A DNA stretch of 64,000 nucleotides, from the NCBI RefSeq assembly GCF_009905375.1, contig NC_133653.1:92801671-92865670 (forward strand). The letters run 5' to 3'. Each line of letters opens with the position of its first letter. Within the stretch, counting starts at the first letter, position 1. Below, in pieces: positions 59,262 to 64,000 of the stretch. The notes beneath the pieces are model-generated. The model was not told the origin of the DNA, did no database searches, and saw nothing but the letters and a program-made list of their open reading frames with translations. This DNA comes from Apium graveolens. Taxonomy: Eukaryota; Streptophyta; Magnoliopsida; Apiales; Apiaceae. The position numbers and the translations under genes are program-made.

Positions 59262-59400
59262 ATAAAGAGGCCCAGTAAGATTTAAGGCCCAATAAAGAGG
59301 CCCAGTAAGATTTAAGGCTCAATAAAGAGGCCCAATAAGATTTAAGGCCCAATAAAGAGGCCCAGTAAAATAAGGCCCAATAAAGAAGGCTAGGCCCAAA
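59262..59400. repeat. 30-bp tandem repeats in element E tail
   Basis: About four to five copies of a 30-bp unit containing AGAGGCCCAGTAAGATTTAA. F has the inverted counterpart as a 34-bp unit at 62060-62330. Confidence 0.85.
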
Positions 59401-59489
59401 TCCAATTAGGATTTGGAAAATGCAATACCCTAAATTGTAGCCTTAAAAGTTGTAAGGCCCAATGAAGAAGGTTAGTGGAAGACCAGAAT

Positions 59490-60130
59490 TCAGGTCGAGA
59501 ACCAGGTCGTGAATCCTGCCGAAATCTTTCGAGCAGGCACCCGAAAATAACGGGTAAAAAAGACCAGAATTCAGGTCGAATTCCAGGTCGTGAATCCTGC
59601 CCGAAATCTTTCTAGCAGGCACCCGAAAATAACGGGTAAAAAAGACCAAGATTCAGGTTGAAATCCAGGTCGTGAATCCTGCCCGAAATTTTTCGACCAG
59701 ACACACGAAAATAATGGGAATAACAGGACTGGATTGAGGTCGAAGCTTCGACCAGGAATGAGGTCAAAATGAACCAAGCATTTTTCAATAATGGGGTTTA
59801 AAAACCTAGACTAAAACCCAGGTCGAAAATCGACTAGGATCCTGGTCGAAAACCAGGTCGTGAATCCTAGTCGAAATCCTTCGACCAGGAAGCATGAGAA
59901 ACAGAGAATTTTCGAACAGGATTCAGGTCGAAACATCGACTGGAATCCTGGTCGAAATCCTAGTCGAAAAGTTCAAGACCAGGAATCGAAAAAGGGTAAG
60001 TTTTCGACCTAGATCCAGGTCGAAAGTTCGACTAGGATCCTGGTCGAATTCCTTCGACCAGGATTGCATGGCTGACCCATATTTCGACTAGGATCCAGGT
60101 CGAAATTTCGACTAGGATCCTGGTTGAAAA
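59490..60130. repeat. GTCGAA/TTCGAC palindromic repeat field in element E tail
   Basis: Irregular array of units mixing AGGTCGAAATTTCGACT, AGGATCCTGGTCGAA and CAGGTCGTGAATCCTG. Many junctions form perfect short palindromes. Non-coding; the frames across it are chance. F has the same kind of field at 61345-61990. Confidence 0.85.
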
Positions 60131-60416
60131 AGGGCTGGAAATCTGAAAAATCCCAGAAAATAAGGAAAATCCCAGAAATTAAGGGAAAAATCCAGAAAAA
60201 TAAGGATAAATTCCAGAAATTAAGGGAAAAATCCAGAAAATTAAGAAAAAAATCCCGGAGTCAAGGGAAAAATTCCTGGAAATTAAGATAATTCTTGAAT
60301 AAAGGGAATAAAAGTAAATCGTTATAAACGTGTAGGTCGCTCCACACTTTACGCAAAACGATACCCAGTAAGGGAATAAATGAACTTAACTTTCGCGAAA
60401 TCTTATACGGTTGCTC

Positions 60417-60430
60417 AAAGGTTGGGGGGC
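60417..60430 (+). other. Element E polypurine tract
   Basis: AAAGGTTGGGGGGC, directly abutting the inverted LTR at 60431. F's equivalent reads GTTGGGGGGCAAA before its LTR, so E lost at least the AAA and its whole 3' LTR. Confidence 0.75.
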
Positions 60431-60946
60431 TGTTATGGATAAAAAACTAAGGTTATTATTTGCTGTATTTATTACTAAGATTCGGGAGCTCAAGGCCTTT
60501 AATGGCTGCTCTCGTGTATCGTAGCTTAATTCTGCCTTTACGAGATGCCTACGTATCTCTGTAAATTAGAGAATCAAGCCAAAAAATGTAGTCCTGATTT
60601 GTGGGGTGAGGCCCCTTATATAGATGTTGGGAGTCCTTGAATTGGACTTGGTATAGGAGACTTGGTGGGCAAGTCTCATAATTAGAATGGACTTTGGAGT
60701 CCTAGATAGTAGGAAACTGATTCTTTATCCTTTTAGGTCCCCTTGAGGCTAATCTATAAGGATTTATATCCTTATCGGGACTCTTCTCAATAGCTGATTT
60801 TTCCCTTATTAATTAATTACAAAATTAATTAATAATCAGGGCTTTTGGGCCTTCTTTATTTCATCAGGCCTGATCTGGTTATTGGGTCTGGCAGCCCACA
60901 CCTTGTAGTATTTAATTATACTATCATAATTTATTTATCCCTATCG
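60431..60946 (-). repeat. Element F 3' LTR at the centre of the inverted junction
   Basis: 516 bp; plus-strand ends TGTTATGGAT and CCCTATCG, where E's LTR gives CCCTATCA, so the terminal CA is mutated to CG. Flanked by GGTTGGGGGGC on the left and TTTGCCCCCCAAC on the right, i.e. by polypurine tracts facing inward from both sides. Confidence 0.88.
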
Positions 60947-60964
60947 TTTGCCCCCCAACTTTTG
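60947..60964 (-). other. Element F polypurine tract
   Basis: On the minus strand AAAAGTTGGGGGGCAAA immediately before the LTR. In the correct orientation and distance for F. Confidence 0.8.
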
Positions 60965-61079
60965 GGAAACATTGATTAGGTTTTGCAGAAGTTAAGTCTA
61001 TTTATTCCCTTACAGGGTTTCGTTTTTGCGTAAAGTGTGAAGCGACCTACACATTTACAATGAATTTTCCTTTTATTCA

Positions 61080-61330
61080 GGAATTATCTTAATTTTCAGG
61101 AATTTTTCCCTTATTTCCGGGATTTTTCCCTTAATTTCTGGATTTTTCCCTAATTTTCTGGGATTTTTCCTTAATTTCTGGATTTTTCCCTAATTTTCTG
61201 GATTTTTCCCTAATTTTCTGGGATTTATCCTTAATTTCTGGATTTTTCCCTAATTTTCTGGATTTTTCCCTAATTTTCTGGGATTTATCCTTAATTTTCC
61301 GGGATTTATCCTTAATTTCTGGATTTTTCA
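61080..61330. repeat. 21-22 bp tandem repeats in element F tail
   Basis: About ten copies of TTTTTCCCTAATTTTCTGGGA variants. E has a shorter, more degenerate counterpart at about 60135-60290 (AAATCCAGAAATTAAGGG). Confidence 0.85.
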
Positions 61331-61344
61331 GATTTCCAGCCCTT

Positions 61345-61990
61345 TTTCGACCAGGATCCTAGTCGAAATTTCGACCTGGATCCTAGTCGAAACAGGGGTC
61401 AGCCTTGCCATCCTGGTCGAAGGAATTCGACTAGGATCCACGACCTGGAATTCGACCAGGATCCTAGTCAAAATTTCGACCTGGATCTAGGACCTGGAAT
61501 TCGACCAGGATCCTAGTCGAAATTTCGACCTGGATCTAGGTCGAAATTTCCCCCACTTTTTTTTTCAGCTTCTGGTCATGAGCCTATTGACTAGGATTTC
61601 GACTAGGATTCTAGTCGATATTTCGACCTGAATCCTGTTCAAAAATTCCTTGGTTTTCTTGCTTCCTGGTCGAAGGATTTCGACTAGGATCCACGACCTG
61701 GAATTCAACCAAGATCCTTGTCGAACTTCGACCTGGGTTTTTAATCCTTATTCTTGAAAGATGCTTGGCTAATTCGACCTCATTCCTGGTCGAGGTTTCG
61801 ACCTCAATTCAGTCCTATTTTTTCCGTTATTTTCGTGTATCTAGTCGACAAGTTTCGGGCAGGATTCACGATCTGAAATTCGACCTGAATCCTGGTCTTT
61901 TTTATCCGTTATTTTCGGGTGCCTGCTCGAAAGTTTTCGAGCAGGATTCACAATCTGGAATTCGACTTGAATCATGGTCTTCCACTAGCC
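61345..61990. repeat. GTCGAA/TTCGAC palindromic repeat field in element F tail
   Basis: Inverted counterpart of E 59490-60130. Contains the exact 16-bp palindrome GGTCGAAATTTCGACC and many AGGATCCT cores. No coding support. Confidence 0.85.
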
Positions 61991-62059
61991 TTTTTTATTT
62001 GGCTTTAATTTAAGGTATTGTATTTTCCAAATCCTAATTGGATTTGGGCATGGCCTTTT

Positions 62060-62330
62060 TATTGGGCCTTATTGAGTTTTTCCAAATCTTACTGGGCCTC
62101 CTTTATTGGGCTTTTCCAAAGCTTACTGGGCCTCATTTATTGGACTTCTCCAAAACTTACTGGGCCTCCTTTATTGGGCTTCTCCAAAACTTACTGGGCC
62201 TCCTTTATTGGGCTTCTCCAAAACTTACTGGGCCTCCTTTATTGGGCTTTTCCAAAACTTACTGGGCCTCATTCATTGGGCTTTTTCAAAACTTACTGGG
62301 CCTTCTTTATTGGGCTTAATATTGATCTGT
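62060..62330. repeat. 34-bp tandem repeats in element F tail
   Basis: About seven to eight copies of a 34-bp unit around TACTGGGCCTCCTTTATTGG. They generate open frames in all three forward phases (SKTYWASFIGLLQN-type repeats), which are artefacts of the period. Confidence 0.9.
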
Positions 62331-62441
62331 TTAGAATCCTCTAGAATCCTTGGAATATTCTGGAATGTTCCTTTTTCTGGGCTTTTTCCTATGGGCCTTT
62401 GTTCTTAATGGGCTTTCGTCCCTTCAACTTCCTTTTCCTCT

Positions 62442-62665
62442 TATATAAAGAACTGAGGAGAGGCTACTACTTCTTACCTTGTCATTTCTAAGTTTTCTTC
62501 TTTCTCCTCCTGCTAAGATTCTCAGAGCAATAACAGCAAGTCGGAGCTCAAGGCCTTTTTCAGGAGTGCTTCTTCAGGTAAAATTCCTCCTTTGCTTTTC
62601 GTGTCTATTTTTCCATTGTATGCCGTTTTAAGATAGCCTGTTTACGTGCCCCTTTCTTTTTTTAG
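62442..62665 (+). promoter_or_regulatory. Promoter, 5'UTR and 5'UTR intron of the element F antisense gene
   Basis: TATATAAA at 62442-62449, a CT-rich leader, donor CAG|GTAAAA at 62577/62578 and acceptor TTTTTTTAG ending at 62665, directly before ATG 62666. Same architecture as in E, so the intron is conserved. Confidence 0.68.
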
Positions 62666-64000
62666 ATGGCTGACAAAAAAATGACTCGCTTGGCCAAGAT
62701 GAACGTGGCTAGAAAGTCCAACGAGTTCCCTATCCGATCGAGGTACACTTCTTTAATCGATATGATAAACACTCGAGGGGACGAGTACCCGACTGATGCG
62801 CATCTGGACGCGCACGATCATATCAGTGCCTTGCGAGACCCCAAGGAGCTGGAAAAGTTGAGCAGCTGCTTCAGAATCAAGGAACCTTTTAAGCTGGTTC
62901 TTGCAGGTCCGGCCGACAGGGCCTGTCAGTGGAAGAAGGACGTGCTATGTGTCTATAGGGATACTCTAAGGGCAGGTACCAGACTCCCTGTTCATCCATT
63001 CATTCCTTTGCTACTGGCTGATGTGGGCATCAGCCCTTGCCAACTTCCCCCTAATTCTTGGAGGCTGATTCTGTGCTATCTGTCGCAATGCGCCAAGCAC
63101 AATGTCCCCACATCTGTTGCTGTCTTCAGAAAGATTTTTCAGTTCAAGAATAGCCCTGACAAAAGTCCGGGTTGGGTTTCTATAAATCAGCGCCCCACTA
63201 TCCCCCATATCATGAATGGGAAGTCCATCCCTGACAACAACTTGGGGTGGAAGAAAGATTTCTTGTTCATTGTTTGGGAAGGTGGAGATTGGGGCTCCCT
63301 GTTTCGATCATCCTTTGGGCTGGCCGTGGACGGGAGCCCAAATGATATAACTTTGTCTGAGGAGGAGGCTAGAGCTTTCAACCTCCTTACACAAGACAAC
63401 GGTACTTCCCATTCTTGGGATCTTATCCGGGAGACCGTCTTGGTAGAACGCGGCCTCTCGCCCGTTCATAAGAAAAGTAAGTTCCCTTTCTTACCTCCTT
63501 TATTTCCTTCATTTTTTATTCCATTGATCTTCAACTGACTTCGTTTGTTGCAGTGGCTGAGAAGATTGAGGAGGCTACTAAGCCTAAGGACCTGGAGACA
63601 ACCAGGATGAAGAGGGCTGGGAAGGTCTTTAAAGACCCTCGACTTGGTGATCGCTTCCCTGAGTTCCTCCTTCAGGCAATGGAGCCAAGCGAGGAAGGCC
63701 CCAGCCAAGTTTTGCGCACCAAACAGAGGCCAGGGGCCTATTTTCAACCTGCCTGGGGGATCCGGGGCAAGGACTCAATCGTGGGCAGCACGGCACTGTC
63801 CAAGGAATGGTCTAAGCATTCCATCTCCCCGGTGGACTATCAAGATTTTGTCCTTCAACAGGACTTAGAGGGGAATGAGCTATTTGGAGCCCAGGCTCTG
63901 GCGACGGTACGTCCTTTACCTATGCCCTTCATACTTATCTTTCCATGTTTCTTTTCTAAACTTCTGCTGTTTCTCTTGCAGGCTAACGCCCATTTCCAAG
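62666..64000 (+). CDS. Element F antisense gene (Tat additional ORF), exons 1-3, open so far
   Basis: Exon 1 62666-63476, intron 63477-63553 (GTAAG...TTGCAG), exon 2 63554-63906, intron 63907-63981 (GTACG...TTGCAG), exon 3 from 63982 to beyond the window. Exons 1 and 2 sum to 388 whole codons without a stop. The protein starts MADKKMTRLAKMNVARKSNE. It carries the DAHDHISALRDPKELEKL and RLPVHPFIPLLLADVGISPC segments of the 'putative gypsy type transposon' type, then LPPNSWRLILCYL, WKKDFLFIVWEGGDWG and a helical, charged exon 2. E's copy shows exon 3 should add a coiled coil and an acidic tail. It is the only complex gene in the window without a visible lesion. Role unknown; transcribed opposite to F's own gag-pol. 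Confidence 0.75.

Larger units (their letters stand above)
50194..60430 (+). mobile_element. Element E: Tat-lineage Gypsy retrotransposon lacking its own 3' LTR
   Basis: 5' LTR (50194-50764), primer site, gag, protease-RT-RNase H-integrase, then an antisense gene and a repeat-rich tail ending in a polypurine tract at 60430. RT and the second RNase H-like domain place it in Tat (TatIV/Retand-like). It inserted in element D's 3' region after CTAGT (50189-50193). Where the 3' LTR should follow in direct orientation, an inverted LTR belonging to element F is found instead. Confidence 0.88.
60431..64000 (-). mobile_element. Element F: second Tat-lineage Gypsy, inverted relative to E, truncated by the window
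   Basis: Minus-strand element of the same family as E. From the LTR rightwards: polypurine tract, repeat-rich tail, and the promoter and first exons of the antisense gene (which here reads on the plus strand). Gag-pol and the 5' LTR would lie beyond 64000. Similarity to E's last 3.5 kb in inverse orientation creates a large imperfect palindrome centred on the LTR. Confidence 0.85.

Noticed and set aside
59137..59352. Repetitive LKSYWASLLG-type frame on the minus strand of element E
   Set aside because: Product of the 30-bp tandem array, same reasoning as in F.
61080..61330. CRISPR-like regular repeats
   Set aside because: No unique spacers of constant length; plain tandem repeats in a plant retrotransposon tail.
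62018..62408. Repetitive open frames of about 100 codons in three phases
   Set aside because: They come from the 34-bp tandem array, whose unit lacks stops in several phases; not coding.

Overview
The window is plant nuclear DNA, almost certainly a eudicot, made almost entirely of nested LTR retrotransposons. I see no intact host protein gene, no tRNA or rRNA gene and no bacterial feature. The host family cannot be fixed from the sequence; an Apiales-like genome is only a guess. Nearly all coding regions are broken, mostly by in-frame stop codons.

Layout. (1) 1-276 and 13675-about 17189: a minus-strand SIRE-like Copia remnant (B), split by a younger complete SIRE-like Copia (A, minus, 277-13674; two 606-bp LTRs, target duplication TGCTA). 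(2) About 17190-22953: the 5' half of a minus-strand Athila-type Gypsy (G), fused in frame to B's gag. (3) 22954-36538: the 5' part of a third minus-strand Copia (C). It carries a 9.5-kb non-autonomous large-LTR element (LARD, plus, 23829-33312, duplication GTTGG) inside gag, and a 1.17-kb Mutator-like inverted-repeat element (34984-36154, duplication TATGTAAAA) inside its LTR. (4) 36539-37537: about 1 kb of unassigned AT-rich DNA, the best candidate for original host sequence. (5) 37538-50193: Copia D, plus strand, same family as A, cut at its 3' end by (6) Tat-type Gypsy E (plus, 50194-60430). (7) 60431-64000: Tat element F on the minus strand, joined tail-to-tail to E through one LTR and running off the window.

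How the genes work together. A and D each carry gag (three zinc knuckles), protease-integrase-RT-RNase H, a small ORF of about 90 codons behind its own TATA box, and a long third ORF of about 1,250 codons with another TATA-like box. Gag and pol are in one frame, separated by two in-frame stops present in both copies, followed by a splice-acceptor-like TTGCAG. E and F carry gag-pol and, downstream on the opposite strand, a separate gene with TATA box, 5'UTR intron and at least three coding exons; F's copy is open as far as the window shows. E's tail and F's tail are filled with tandem palindromic repeats.

Most notable signals: the small ORF with its own promoter in A/D, the convergent spliced gene of the Tat elements, the tail-to-tail Tat junction, the gag/pol boundary, the in-frame Gypsy-Copia fusion, and a CTGAT/ATCAG-type word recurring through coding and non-coding parts of A and D.
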